Positions 29,711 to 42,089 of a DNA stretch of 64,000 bases are shown piece by piece; positions within the stretch are counted from its first letter, which is position 1; each line of letters begins with the position of its first letter. The DNA is from Ichthyophis bannanicus. Lineage: Eukaryota > Chordata > Amphibia > Gymnophiona > Ichthyophiidae. The translations under genes and the position numbers were made by a program. Below the pieces are notes generated by a model. The model was not told the origin of the DNA. It did not search any database and saw only the letters and a program-made list of their open reading frames with translations. The stretch lies in contig CM066047.1 in assembly GCA_033557465.1 (NCBI GenBank), positions 3,286,001 through 3,350,000 on the forward strand. The letters run 5' to 3'.

Positions 29711-30282
29711 TGGAAGACTCTTCTGATAATAATCCTGTGCGGTCCACTTTGGTGGTTACTTTATTCTCTATTGTAGTTAAACAACAAATCTTGAAGGCCT
29801 TTTTCAAAGTAAAGTCCACCTTATTTTGTGGGCAAAAAGTCAACATTTTCCCAGATGTGTCCCGCAGCACCCAGATGCGACGGAGGCAATTTCTAACTTT
29901 AAAGCCTCAGGTTTTAGCACTGGGTGCAACGTTTTTCCTTCGTTTTCCTTGTAAGTGCCTCATTAGTTATGAGGGTACATCTTTTGTTTTTCAGGATGTA
30001 ACACATCTGGAAAAAATTTTGATTGATCGTCAGGGCTCAGCAGGGTTAGATAGCATTGATGTAGGTTCCTCCTGATATGTGGCCTTATGGCTTGTTTTCT
30101 TGTTATAAGATATTTCTTTGTTTAAATAGTTGTAATTGGCTCCCTTGATGTGGACTGAAACTACTGTTTAATGTATGTGGATTGATATTTCTTGTAACTT
30201 TATATTTAGTAAGATATCTTGTATTTAATTTGGTTATTGTATATGACTGAAAAATCTCAATAAAAAAAAAAAAAAAAAAAAA
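29711..30282 (+). mobile_element. 5'-truncated L1-type ORF1-only element
   Basis: Encodes the C-terminal domain of an L1-type ORF1 protein (about 29737-30075), with FPDVSRSTQMRRRQF and RFPCKCLISYEG. A 3' untranslated region and a poly(A) run (30262-30282) follow directly, with no ORF2. It is flanked by the 16-base duplication AGAAACTGAAAACCTC at 29695-29710 and 30283-30298. It landed inside an L2 LINE. Confidence 0.85.
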
Positions 30283-30298
30283 AGAAACTGAAAACCTC
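30283..30298. repeat. Target-site duplication, right copy
   Basis: Second copy of the duplication flanking the L1-type insertion. Confidence 0.93.
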
Positions 30299-30600
30299 CT
30301 TCTTCCAAGAGCTCTTCTCTGTGGCTTTAACCCAGGTCAGCACCCCAATGTGGCCTAACTTCATCCCATAAGTCTCTGATGCTTAGCCAGAACCCTCATC
30401 CCCCACTGCCATTGATATGTCCTGCAATCCTGCTTTGTCCCCCACCTGTCCCTTCCCCCTACTGTGCATAGTTATGTTCCACACCTTATATGTTCTCGTC
30501 CTCTGTAAAGCAGTTGCTCATGTACTGCTGATACTATGTTCATTGTGATGTGCCATGGATTGTAGAGAGGTGGTAGGTAAACAAATTCAAAGGAAATAAA
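30299..30600 (+). pseudogene. L2-like LINE, part 2 and 3' tail
   Basis: Continues the L2 ORF (CTTCTTCCAAGAGCTCTTC is the TFFQELF-type end) and its 3' untranslated region, ending with a weak AAATAAATG tail near 30600. Confidence 0.65.
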
Positions 30601-32514
30601 TGAATTCTGCCTCTATTCTAATTCACCCTTCAAATATAAATAACAATAGCTTCTGAAATGGATGAGCAGTATTCGTATGTCAACATTAGCATGACATCTG
30701 ACATAGCTGTGGCAGTGCAAATGAAGCTGCAAGATGTGGGGTTAGTACCTGCAGAGGAATGTTAGAGGCCGAGTAGCTGCTTATAGATCATCTTTTCTTG
30801 GACAGATTTATCAAATGCTCCTTTGGCAGTGGGTGATAGCAAATACATGTGGACTGGCAGCGGCTGTTCTTTGTATAATACTGCTGAAAGGGTCCCTCCA
30901 GACATCTATCTGAAACATGCTATACGCACAATTCCAGCCTCAACACAGACCCCTGAGTTCTCAGTTTGGACATAACTAGACATGATGCACCTCGTATAGG
31001 ACCCATGGATAAGAATTTTCTGGTTAGCACATCGGGCTAGCCAAGGGATCGGCAGTGAGCAATTGTCAGTGTTAATGGATAGTGGGCGCTGGACGTATTC
31101 CTTCAGGCACTGTGCTCCTGTCCAGATAGTACAGGGATGGACCTTTGTTTGGGTTGAGGTGGTGCTGCAGATCCAGATGTCTTTAATGTTTCATCTATAC
31201 TGCTCTTCAGATAGTCAAGGTGGTTTATGTGGAACTCCCTACGTAGGTTTACATTGAGATCGGTGGCAATCGGGCAGAGGCATATAAGTATTGGTGAGTT
31301 AAAAACACAGAACAAACGTTATCAGTCAAGGACTATGCAGACACCAGGTAAATATAGCCATGGACTACAAACTGGATACTTATGAGAAGTTCCACTGACT
31401 ATCTGGTGTAAAGTCCCTCCTGGAGGGCAGTGGCTAATGAAAAGACAGACTGCATTGGGTTGAATATCGCTGACATCTGAAGCGGGTATAAGGTGGAATG
31501 GTGTAGCCAGAAGGGCAGTGTGACTCTGGAAAGGGGGGGAGGGCAAAGGATGGGCCAGAGGCAGAAAAGGGGGCATGACTCTGGAGCAGATAGCCTGGCG
31601 CATAGCACACATCAGTCAGTCAGACATTCCCCAACCCCTCCCTTCTCCTCTTTATGCAGGGGGAGCACTGGAGCCTTGAGCTCTGTCTGCGCGATGAGGA
31701 CCGATTCCAGGCAATCGTCCCCTGCCAATCATGCCAAGTGTTCACTTTTCAATGTGTCTTTTATTTTCTGGGAAAAGTGAAGCGGATTCCGTTTTTTAGG
31801 GTGCAAATGACTGACAGAGGAACACTTTTTTTTTTTTTTTATAGTTTTGCCTTTTTAATTTGTGTGTGTTAGACTTTTTTTGTCCTTAGATGTAAAGCAC
31901 ATTGTTAACATGTTCTCCTATACAGTTCAACTCTACAGATTTATACAGAACATAATACACTTAACGAGAAACATGACAAATCTTAAGCATGGTTATGCTC
32001 TCATGTGCATGTGAGTTTTGACTGAACCTTGTCTATGTGATGAAGCTGTGATCTGAATGGATCATGTCGAGTGGGCACTAGTTGGCGTGTTAGGCCTATG
32101 TTTGATTTTCAAAGTGTTCTTTGAATAGTGGTGTTTTTCTAAGGTCTTGCAAAATGCTGTAAGGTCTGTTTATAACTGCAGTTTTTTCAGGGACAGCTTC
32201 CCAAAGTTCTGGTGCCTATAACGAGAGCCCGCGAGCAAGCAGTTTGTTTTCTCTTATGAGTGGTATTGAAAGTATTTAGTGTCCAGTTTGTCGTGAGTTT
32301 GTAGCCTGGTTTTTGCTGGATGGATTTGAGATGAAATGTGGCTTAGAGTGTGTGATATATTGAAGACGGATAACAGTAACTTGTATTTGTACTACTAAGC
32401 CATGTGTCTAGCACCATAGGAGATAGGCAGCTCTGTACAGAAATGTAAGACGGTCTGTGCTCATCGAAGATTCCAATCTAGTCGAGACAAATCCCACAAC
32501 AGCTTGTGATGGGG
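30601..32514. other. Unassigned DNA
   Basis: No gene is recognised. A T run lies at 31827-31842. 32130-32230 weakly resembles, on the minus strand, the C-terminal part of an L2 ORF, too degraded to call. Confidence 0.4.
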
Positions 32515-32690
32515 ACTAGGATGGGGGCTCCCCAGGCAATTGGTTTTTGTAAATATCCACAATGAATATGCACAAGAGACCTGCATACAATGGAGGCAGT
32601 GTATACAAATCTGTCATGCATATTCCGTGTGGATACCCTGAAAATCCAACTGGCTGGGAGGCAGGTTTGGGAGCCCCGGTCTAGGGGAAC
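32515..32690. repeat. Palindromic MITE-like element, copy 11
   Basis: CACAATGAATATGCACAAGA, CTGCATACAATGGAGGCAG, GTGTGGATACCCTGAAAATC and CAACTGGCTGGGAGG mark the family. Copy number counts recognisable copies. Confidence 0.7.
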
Positions 32691-33059
32691 GGTAAGGAAA
32701 AGCATAGTTGGAGAACAGGAGACTAAGTGTAATCGGGATCCAAAAGCAGCCTTGGGTGAGTTTGTTCGATTTTCTAAACAAGGATAATTTAGGCGTGGTA
32801 ATGTAAACCAGTGTGGTTTTCAAAATCAATATAATGTGGGTAATGTTTGCACCCTGAAGGACTTGAGCAGCTGTGTGCTGGGCCACTTGTAGAGTGTAGG
32901 GAATACCCTAGTCTAAGTGGGAACATCATGGCCTTAAAGACTTGGAAAAATATGTGCTTCAAGTAGAGGGCGTAGGTGTTGGACAAATCTGACTTGTGGT
33001 TGTGCTAATGTGAGATTGTAAGGGCAGGTGTGTTAAGTATTTAGCTTGCATGTTTTTCC
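32691..33059. other. Unassigned DNA
   Basis: Nothing recognised. Confidence 0.5.
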
Positions 33060-33240
33060 CAGTAGAGGTTCAAGAGGAATTACACTCAGGTACAGTAGTT
33101 AGTTCTCTCCCCAGAGGGCTTAGAATCTAAGGTTGTACCTGAGGCAATGGAGGGTTAAGCGACTTGACGCAGGCCACACACGGTGTTGCAGTGGGATCTG
33201 AAACCCTGATCTTTCTGTTCCTAGGCTCGACTCCCCCACA
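33060..33240 (-). repeat. tRNA-headed SINE, minus copy
   Basis: On the minus strand: TTTCAGATCCCAC at the head, GTCAAGTCGCTTAACC, CATTGCCTCAGGTACAACC, GATTCTAAGCCCTCTGGGG and ACTGTACCTGAGTG. Confidence 0.68.
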
Positions 33241-34264
33241 TTGGGTCTTTTTTTCTGATGATTTATAGTCCCTTTATCTTTCCAGTTCTTTTGTATTAGT
33301 TATATGTAAGGGAGAAGAAGGATGCTTGGGGTAGAAAGCTCTGTTGGGAGCACAGCTTATAGGGATCCCTGGAGTTGCCCCAAGGCGCACGTAGAACTTC
33401 TTTGAAGGGTGCACAATGTGACATCAGCTGCTGACTTCAGCTTGGTGAGAGCGGCCCGCAGTGACGACTGCATCCAGTATCTGAGCTTGCAGAGAAGAGC
33501 TACTTATAGGTCCTGCCCTTCAGGTGTTGCCTCTGAATCTGAACCCTTAACCTGTTAGGGTTGGTGGTGTGAAGCTTTGATTTTTTTTTTGTAATATAAA
33601 GCAGTAGTTTTGTTAGCTGGTGATCCAAAAACCAGAGTGCGAGACTGCATTAAAGCAATTTCTTGTTGTAGTGTAATTAGTTTTTGTGGTGGAGAAAGGA
33701 GGATAAAGCATGATGTGAGCATATATGTGCCAGACATTATGAGCCTGTATGCTCTTTCAAATAGTCTGGATATATCTGGAAAAAGTAGTGACAATAGGGC
33801 CACTCCAAACTATTCCATATAGAAAAGTGAGGTGTTCCAAGGCTGTGCACTAGCTTCACCAGCTGCTGGTTCTGCGGATACCTAACTATTGTAGTTGTGA
33901 AAGTAGGTCATGCCCGATTGGCTCAAACAGCTTCTATCTCTAAGAATATTAGACCAAAGCTGTGCCTGGATTTCTCAGTGCCTTTAATGACTCTGTCCAC
34001 GAGGGAGAAGAGTAGTGTTCCTACACCATGGTATGGTCTGAGCTCATGTCGTGAGTGTAGCGAGGTGAGTGCATTTCACATTCTTCTCTTGACTAAAATA
34101 TGTGCCAAAACAAAGGGTCAGTAAGAATTAGGGTAGCTCGGCTTTTAAGTTGGTGCTTGTTGGAGTTAGGCTGGCAGGCATGTAGACCTGTGTGAGCGTG
34201 AACTGTATTTCCCAGTGTAAGATTGGGACAAAGGCAACTTTCTGGACATGGGTGTGTTGTATTC
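33241..34264. other. Unassigned DNA
   Basis: No gene or known repeat is recognised. Confidence 0.5.
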
Positions 34265-35324
34265 CCACAACTTATTGATTTTATTTATTTAATGGAACTT
34301 AGATACTGCCTTTTGGAAATCAAAGTGCTTTACAGTGAAGTGTGAAAATAAAGTGATACAGTAAACAAGTAACATATCAAAGTATAAATATAAATAAAAA
34401 CAACTTTAAATACAAATTATTATATACGCGATCTTAAATTATTTTCCCAGTTTTGTATTAATTTTAATTAAATGAGTAAAGGTATATTTAAGAAATTGAG
34501 TCGTCATAATGTTACTTAAATAAAATAACTTATAAAAAGCCTTCTAAAAGAATTTGGCTCATCTATGGCTCTGATTGCAGGAGGAGGTGGATTCCATAGG
34601 GAGGGAGCGAAAAGAGAAAATGCCCTGACAGATGTAGTTTTTAGATCTGAAGGAGAGACCAACATGTTTTTAGAAATACTTCTCTGTGATCTATAATCCG
34701 GGACAGTTTGAATAATTTCTTGTAAATCAGAGGAGGATTCGGAATGAATTAACTTAAATATTGAATGAATTAAATTTAGTTCTACTCTCTATAGGGAGCC
34801 AATGTAGAGATTTTAGGATTGGAGCGATATGATCTCTCATTGGTAACTGTAAAATTATTTTTGCTGCCATGTTTTGGGCCAATTGGAGTTGTTTGTTTTG
34901 TTTAGGAAGACCCATAAATAAAACATTACAAAACTCCAAAAAGAGGAAAAAATCATTGTTTGAATTACTGTTCTAAAATCATTTGAAGATGATAAGAGGT
35001 GTTAGGTGTTGTAACAAACTATTTTTACAAAACTCAAAATCTTTCACTAGTTACATGTGTTGAAAAATATAGGTGTTGGTCTAAAATGACTCCCAAATAT
35101 CTAACTTCTGATTTGTATCTCTGGATTAAATCATTTTAAATGAAGCAAACATAGAAGTAAAATTATCTTTTGAAATAAAAAGGCATTCTGTTTGATCCAA
35201 ATTAAAAAACATATTATGATCTGAAAGGCAAGAAGTAATGATACAGCTAACTTAAAAGATTAGTATTAATATGTGTGCATAGGATGATGTCATTGGTGTA
35301 AAGATGGTAGTAAATGCCATGAAT
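34265..35324 (-). pseudogene. L2-like LINE, minus copy
   Basis: Reading right to left: a YADD-like HLYTNDIILC at about 35290-35260; LQLAQNMAAKIILQL and IAPILKSLHWLPIESRTKF (34754-34939), the highly conserved L2 C-terminal region; RAFSLFAPSLWNPPP-like (about 34620-34560); and the 3' stem ACTGCCTTTTGGAAATC...AAAGTGCTTTAC with an AAATAAATAAA-type tail at 34265-34290. Frames are broken. Confidence 0.78.
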
Positions 35325-35341
35325 GGGGGGGGGGGGGGGGG
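35325..35341 (+). repeat. Poly-G tract (17 G)
   Basis: Run of 17 G between an L2 fragment and a SINE. Confidence 0.95.
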
Positions 35342-35344
35342 AGT

Positions 35345-35560
35345 AGTATATTAAGTGTTAGAGCACTGGTTTGGGAAACCCAGAGACCAGGGTTTAATTC
35401 CCACCAGCACCTCTTGTGGCCTTGGACAAGTCACTTAACTTGGATTTTTCAGAGGAAATGGAGGGTCACGACTGTTGCTGTGTAATGTAACATTACCAAG
35501 TTTACCAGCGCAGTCTGCACTTTATATTGTAACTTAACTTAAAGTGGCCTAAGAAACCTG
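35345..35560 (+). repeat. tRNA-headed SINE
   Basis: The head has TTAGAGCACTGGTTTGGG and CAGGGTTTAATTCCCA (B-box-like); the body has GTGGCCTTGGACAAGTCACTT. The tail half is divergent. Confidence 0.65.
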
Positions 35561-36060
35561 ATAAAATGTTCTGGAACCATTGGGCAACCTTAGGGTCTGC
35601 TACTGTCCAGAGCTGGCTATGTGCTGCTGTGGCTGCTAAGCATGTTAGTGCCATTGAACATCATGTTCAGGGGCATTTTACCCAGGTTAGAGCTCATGGT
35701 TAGGAATATGGGGCCCTTAGCCTGCTGGGTGTAGTGCCGAGTCTGGGAGGGAAATATCAAAATGTACTTTGGAATAAGTTGGCAAGCTCCAGTAGTTCAG
35801 GGGGTGTCATCCTTTGTAAACTCATAAGTGAGAGGGCAATGTACCTGTTTTTAGAACATTTTGGTCACTCGTTGAACCCCACAAACTCCCAAGAAACCTG
35901 ATGAGTCCAAAGAGGCCCTACAGCGTCTCCAACAGACTAAACATGCTAAGTCAGATAAGACTGCCTGGGCAATGATATTGTACACAGTTCTCTGTATACA
36001 GTTTGACCATGTAACATGTTCAATGTATCTAGTGGCAATGCTTATTGTAGGAGGTTGTAC
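35561..36060. other. Unassigned DNA
   Basis: CTGATGAGTCC occurs at 35896, but no hammerhead partner boxes follow. Nothing else is recognised. Confidence 0.5.
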
Positions 36061-36140
36061 TTAGGTTTGTTGTAAACTGCCTCTGGTCATGGGAAGAGGC
36101 AGTATGTAAACTTGTGTTAAAAAAACAAAACCAAAAACAT
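36061..36140 (+). repeat. L2-type LINE 3' tail
   Basis: TGTAAACTGCCTCTGGTCATGG...AGGCAGTATGTAAAC with an A-rich end. It is the same subfamily of tail as at 48575 and 62945. Confidence 0.6.
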
Positions 36141-37162
36141 AAATAGTTCTCTGGGTCTGTCTTCTTGCATTTATGACTAGTTTTGTGCTTCTTTTGGCAT
36201 TATTGATTTTATTGTTAGACTCCTGTAGTTCTCTTGTGTGTGTGTGTGTGTCACCGCTTATGTTCCAGGTTTCTGAGCTTGTGCTTTTAAGCCTTTCAGT
36301 TCTGGATAGTGTGACCTTGCTTAACTGGAGGTGCTCAGATATGTCCATTTATAGATTTTGTTTGATATTGTGTAGATAATTTGTGTTATGTCTGGACAGG
36401 GAATGATTGTATTTAGTGAGGTCTGTAGCAGAGTGTTAATTGGAGACCAGGTGGCTCAGGAAGGCTGTATGGGAGGGGAAAGGTAATTGTCTAGCAAATG
36501 GACCATGGTAGTTGGGAGACATGGGGTGTTGGTGTTACATTCCCTTTTAATTAGTTGTAATGGAGTTTAGGTCCAATATTTCCTCTGTTATATCTTATCT
36601 TGAGTTGGTGTGTTGACATCCTTCTTTAATGTGAGGATTGCTCAGCTTCTTAGCAGGCTTTTCATTGTTTGAGATGTTGTGGAGATGAAGGTCACAGCAG
36701 AGCATGAGATGTCTGCTCATCTTGAAAGAGTGTGCTCAAAATGCATATATCCCCCTCCTCGCCAATGCAAACAGCTCTTTTTGAGGGCTGCTCTTGTTGA
36801 TCCATCTACCTTAGACTGGACATAATCTGTAAGTAAGACAATCTGTACTGATTGCTGCTGATATGAAGAATGTTAACCTTCATTATGCTTGGCACAGAGA
36901 GGATGAAAGCACCTATCTTGGAAAGGTCAACACTACAATATGTCATTCTTCTAAGTGCATGTGTTAGGATGTATGTTTCAGTGAAGCAGGGTGCAGTTAT
37001 GTACTTAGCCCTCCTTACGTGTGGATATTTGTTTGGGGGGGGGGGGGTGTCAAATGTGGGTCTGGCATTGACTATCTGGGTCTTGCCACACAACCTGTTA
37101 GCAGCTGAAGCTAACTGGGTAGCAGTGCTTATGACATGCTGCCTGTTTGACACCTGTGCCGT
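36141..37162. other. Unassigned DNA with GT repeat and G run
   Basis: A (GT)n patch at about 36236-36251 and a run of 13 G at 37035-37047. No gene is recognised. Confidence 0.5.
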
Positions 37163-38816
37163 AAGGATAGGCAAGAGTGGCTAACCATTGGGGGCGGAGT
37201 TAAGATGGCAGCGTGATTGGAGTGTGGCGTCTTGTTTCCTTCGGTTTCTTTTCCTCATGCCTCCTAAGCGGCGCGGGAACCCCCCCCACCAAGTCGGTGA
37301 AGGGTGCTTCACCTGCGGCTTGCCAGCAACAGATAGATGCGCTTCTCCTGAAAGCTCTGGCGCTCGAAAAGGCTGTTGTGGGCTCTTTGCAGAAACCGCT
37401 GAATGGGGCGGCGGTTACTGCCGAGCATTCTACAATCATCCCACAGCCGTGTCCGGCGGCTCAATCGGAGTCGGAGCCTGTGGTTTCAGGCTCTGCGGAT
37501 ATCGCTCTGCTTGTCCCTGGAGAGGAAAGTGGAGCTTTGGGCTTGCCTGCGTCTTGTTCAACGCCGCTTCTCCCCTCATCTGTTCAATCGGTTAACGTCG
37601 AGGAAGGTCCTAAGGCTGTTGGTGAGCAGGCTTCTTGTGCTCCCTCGGAAGCGGTAGATGTTTCTTGCTTGAGCACATCCCTAAAGGATCCTCCACAGCA
37701 ACGCTCGGGTGAAATATCTTTGGACTCTATTTGGAACATGTTGTTGAAGTTAGATGGAACTGTTTCTAAATGTGCCGCTGATGTTTCTACGCTTGTCCAG
37801 GTAGTGGCTCACAACTCAACGCAATATGCAAGTTTTGAAAAAGATACCTCTGAGAAGTTTATGGTGATTACTAAAGATGTTAGTGACTTTAAATTTGTGA
37901 CAGATCAACTGGTTAAAGATAATGTAATTATCCATCAAAGACTTGAGCAGTTTGAGAATAAGTTTAGAGCTTAAATCTGAGAATCTTAAATTTTCCTTCG
38001 TTGTTGAATATATCTCCTATTGATAGCTTTAAGAAGTATATGTCTGAGGTGCTTAATATTCCTGCTGATGTATTTCCTCCTATAACTAGAGCTTATTTTC
38101 TTCCAGTAAAGAAAGTTGAGTCAGATGATCCTATTGTAACTGTTCCAGCTAATCTTACTGATTTTCTTGAGGGCTCTTCTTTCCAAGTACAGAATCGTTC
38201 TACTTTATTGGTATCGTTTGTTTTTGAATCTGATCTTTCCAGAGTGTTGTCATCATATTTTAAGAAACTAACTGTTCCCTTTTTTGGCGAATGCATACGG
38301 ATTTTTCCAGATGTGAGTCGCGCTACACAGGAGCGTAGACGTCAGTTCTTGAAAATGCGGTCGGAAACTATAGCATTGGGAGCTAGCTTTCGCTTACGGT
38401 ACCCTTGTAAATGTTTTATTTCTTTCCTAGGGGTTAAATATATTTTTTTTGTACCTGAGCAGCTAAGGTCCTTTCTTGACCTTAAAAAAGTTTCCACTGG
38501 GACTAAATCAGGAGGGGGGAAGCAGTATGATATAAGATAGAACACGTAATGTAAAAGAGTGCTGGGGCCCCGATTAGTGCCTTTTCTTTTTCCCTTTTCC
38601 TGTACTCCCCTTCAAATGTATAACTCCGTGCCCGGTTTGTAGGGGTCTAATTTTGTAGTTGTATTGTTGTTTACTTATAGAGTTGTAAAGTTATAAGCAC
38701 AATAAGCAAACATATCATTTTACAAAAATATGTTTTCTTTTACAAGATGACATGCTTGTTAAAATTTGTTAAAACTTATAAATAAATAATTAAAAAAAAA
38801 AAGGATAGGCAAGAGT
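37163..38816 (+). mobile_element. L1-type ORF1-only retroelement with target-site duplications (HAL1-like)
   Basis: A discrete insertion bounded by the 16-base direct repeat AAGGATAGGCAAGAGT (37163-37178 and 38801-38816). It starts with a GC-rich 5' region (GGGGGCGGAGTTAAGATGG), as L1-type elements do, then carries ORF1 (37257-38540), a 260-base 3' untranslated region and a poly(A) tail (about 38792-38802). There is no ORF2. The form resembles mammalian HAL1 (half-L1) elements, though this is a separate lineage. The closely spaced duplications and readable ORF suggest it is fairly young. Confidence 0.85.
37257..38540 (+). pseudogene. L1-type ORF1 protein gene, two frameshifts
   Basis: RNA-binding chaperone-type protein of L1 elements. 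The ATG at 37257 opens with MPPKRRGNPP. The frame changes at the C run near 37275-37285 into the frame running to 37974. That part includes a predicted coiled coil (LKLDGTVSKCAADVSTLVQV through QLVKDN...QRLEQFENKF), the trimerisation region of L1 ORF1p. A one-base loss near 37970 moves the frame again. The last part (to 38540) holds the RRM-like segment (VSFVFESDLSRVLSSYF) and the C-terminal domain FPDVSRATQERRRQF...RYPCKCFISF. Only two single-base changes separate it from an open ORF. A related C-terminal part is at 29737-30075. Confidence 0.82.
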
Positions 38817-40409
38817 TTCCTTGCCTATCCTCTTGGGCAGAGCACTACTAGCTGGGCAGCTACAATATGGTTGGGTTCTCTTGTGTTCGCTGCCTCTGCT
38901 CTGTGCTGGAACGCCCTGATGCTTGCTAACTGGATAGCACTGGGGCATGTAGCGACTTAGATGGGGATAGTCAATGGTGGATACACAGGTTGTACCATCA
39001 GATATCCCCATCTGAGTCATTGTGCATGCTTTACTTGTCTGTAAAGTATTGTAAGTGGCCTTGGACTTTATAGGCCCCCAAGAATCAGTCAGGATACATG
39101 TAGTAGAAATGAATTTAAAACTTGACTATTGATCATGCCTGTCAACTGTAAGTAAGGGTTAAACCTTTGCAATAGGGGTAGTTGAAACTGTTCACATAAG
39201 TACAGAGATTCTGGAAGATCAGAGGGAGGCAATTCTCTTAACAAATGTAGATCAATTGAGGAAACAATTCTAGTTACATAACGATGTAAACAAGATACAC
39301 ATCAATTTTAATTATGGAGTTCTGAACTTCCAAAGCCATGGGGGGTGGGGGAGACATGTCCTTTGAACATTGTCAGGCACCTGGCCAGTGTCCTGGCTGT
39401 GTTTGATGGATAACTGTCCCTATATGTCGCCTGGTGAAAGATAGCTAGTTGTCTGCGCAACAGCTGGTTGTTTGCAACAGGATAAAAGGGGTGCCTGTTT
39501 GAGCTAGGAAGAGAAGCTACCAAGGGATCTCATCTAGGGATGGACACGTTGCCTAGAGAAACTCCTGATTGAGAAGTCTCTGTTGTCTGGTTGAATCGGG
39601 GATCCATTCAATCGAAGTGTGACAGGAAATGAAATTCAGAACTCTTTTGGGGAAGTAGTATTTTTCTGTAATTACAGAAGAAAATGATATCTAGAAAGCG
39701 AAGTGCTTTTGGTTTTCTTTGTAACTAATATGTAGAAAGGCAAGTAATTCATTTATCTACCTATCAAGTATGAATTAAGGAGTGAAATAAGTGAACTTCA
39801 AGTTAAGCACTTTATTTATAAAACAAAGCCGGGATGTCTTCATTACAAGGTGTGTTAGCCTTTGTCGTAGCAAGACAATACTAGATCTTAGAACATTGAC
39901 TTCATAATAGCTCATGTCACCTAAAGGTTCTGGTTGAGTGTGCCTTGCTTAGCCCATGTGATGTACCAGCATCCTACTGTGGTGGTACACATTCACCTAC
40001 CAGACCTTACATTCCAATGATCCCTGCACATGGCAAGCATGGAATACAAAGACCTTAGTGTTTGTAAAGCTACAACCATTGAATGAGGGACACACAATCT
40101 GGGGCATAGTATTAGAGAATCAGCTTGTGTGACTCTACTGCCACACTTTAGGTATTATGCACACCAGGATGCAATTAATTGTGCTGGATATTTGGAGATT
40201 GACCAAGTGATCTAAACCACCTTCTATCTATATGTAATGATGTGAGAGCAGAGAACTTTCACTTGCAGTAGCTCCTAATCTTGGTGAGAGGTTACAACAT
40301 GTGTGCTCTTAATGGTCGAGTTGGTTGAGGTTTCTTGCTCACAGGTGTGTGGGTGTAAGGGTGTTGTGAGCTTTTTAAAAGTGATGGCTAGATGTTAAGG
40401 TACTTTGTG
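38817..40409. other. Unassigned DNA
   Basis: No gene or known repeat is recognised. Confidence 0.5.
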
Positions 40410-40520
40410 TTTTGTATTTATTTTATTTAACAATTTTGTATATACCGCACTATTTGTTATCGGTGCGGTTTACATATAACAAAGGTTGCAGTCAGAAACT
40501 CTTCTGTGTTATAATGTAAA
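40410..40520 (-). repeat. L2-type LINE 3' tail, minus
   Basis: TTTATTTAACAATTTTG...TATACCGCACTATTTG...GTGCGGTTTACATA on the plus strand is the reversed stem and tail of the L2 group. Confidence 0.65.
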
Positions 40521-42089
40521 CAGGGGTTTAAACTTGGAGCAACAGGGTAACTATGTACATTGAGTTTTATTAGTATTTTACAATGCTATCAGATCCCTTG
40601 TCTAAAGCCCCTTGCAGTTTTGGTTGTGTTCCTTCAGCTTGGGATTCTGAGTCCTCCTTCTTCAGGTGTTGTCTGTTAAAGTAGCAGGTGAAAAAGACTG
40701 TTGGAAAATTGCTACTGTTCACCCCACTCTTAAAGAACCCATCCTTAGCATCCTGCCCTCTTTACTCCTGTCAAGGGACAAGCATCTAGGTGGGGTGGGG
40801 GGGGAGGTGGCTCCCCCTCCAGTCAGGCAAGGCATGACATGACAATGAGCAAGGTGACAGAAATGTAAGAAGCAGGACAGGGAGAACACTGAAATGGGGG
40901 AAGTTTGTACTGTCTCTTTGGCTGGCTGACTCACCCAGCAACCACCAGAATATGGCCTCCAGATTTGGCCAAAACATGCACAGTTTTGGTGTATGGGAGT
41001 GCCTGCCCCCTCTCCCTCCCCTGAGGTGCACATGATAACATATATACAAGGTGTGACTTTTCACAACAAACTCTCCCTGTCCCCATAATATCTGTGTAAT
41101 AAAAAGAAATGAGTATAATTTACACATGGAGGGAGGGATTACTTTGTTTTGCTGCTGTAGAAGTCCATTGACTGAACAGGGGACAAAGTGCTGCCCTACA
41201 TGGCAGAAGAGATCAAAGCCACTGTGATTGGGGAACCTTGAGGAGAAAGAGGCCATGTGGTCCGTTGTCTATCTTTAAAGTCCCTTATCATATTTTTTTG
41301 TCAAGGAAACGGGGGAATGTTGTAGTTGTTGGCAATATCTGAATGCAGAATAGCACAGAATCTCTATTTAGTCTGTTCGTCCATATCATGGGATGGTCCT
41401 CATTGCTGTGTCTCTCCTGAAAGAGTGGTGGATCCATGGAATAGTCTACAGAATCTACCAGCTCCACTGGGAAACAAATATATTTGCACCTCCTTTCACC
41501 CCCTCATCCCAGTCTCTTGAAGCAGAGCTTGCTTTCAATTCAAAGAGGCTATCCCCCTGTGCAGTTTTATAGCATGGAGGTATTATTTGAGAGGTTTAAG
41601 TATGTACACCTTAGAGGGGAAGGAAGGCAGGATAGATGTGCTATGTGAAAAAATGTGTAAATGCTTCCTGGTTTTTGTTTTACAAATACAATGAATTTGC
41701 AGTATAATGTGAACTGCAATTAAAATCCCAACTATCAATTATTTTGAGTGGTAAAGTGTGTGACATACTCTGTGCTAAACCCTTTTGTTAGTAGTATGTA
41801 GTTATGTCTGAACTTGCTGTCTACAATTTCTAGTTAGCCTGGACCACTTCACTTTCCAACTGTTATGTTCGGTTATCTTGGTGTGCGCTAGGCATGTGTG
41901 TGTAATTTCTAGGGTACTGGTTTATGTCTCTGTGTTGTAATGTGTTATAAGTAAAGACCTTAAAATGCTGCCCCCTGCGCACTGCAAACTTAAGAATGAT
42001 TGGAACACCCTCCCTGTTCACCTCAGACAACTCCATTAAAAGGCCATACGGGTTGTGTTTTGGCTTTTGAGAAGTCATTGAGGAAATCT
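40521..42089. other. Unassigned DNA
   Basis: 41395-41450 faintly resembles the CR1 C-terminal phrase ERVVDPWNSL. Otherwise nothing is recognised. Confidence 0.4.

Noticed and set aside
35890..35920. CTGATGAGTCC as another hammerhead
   Set aside because: No GAAA box or pairing partner strand at the right distance.
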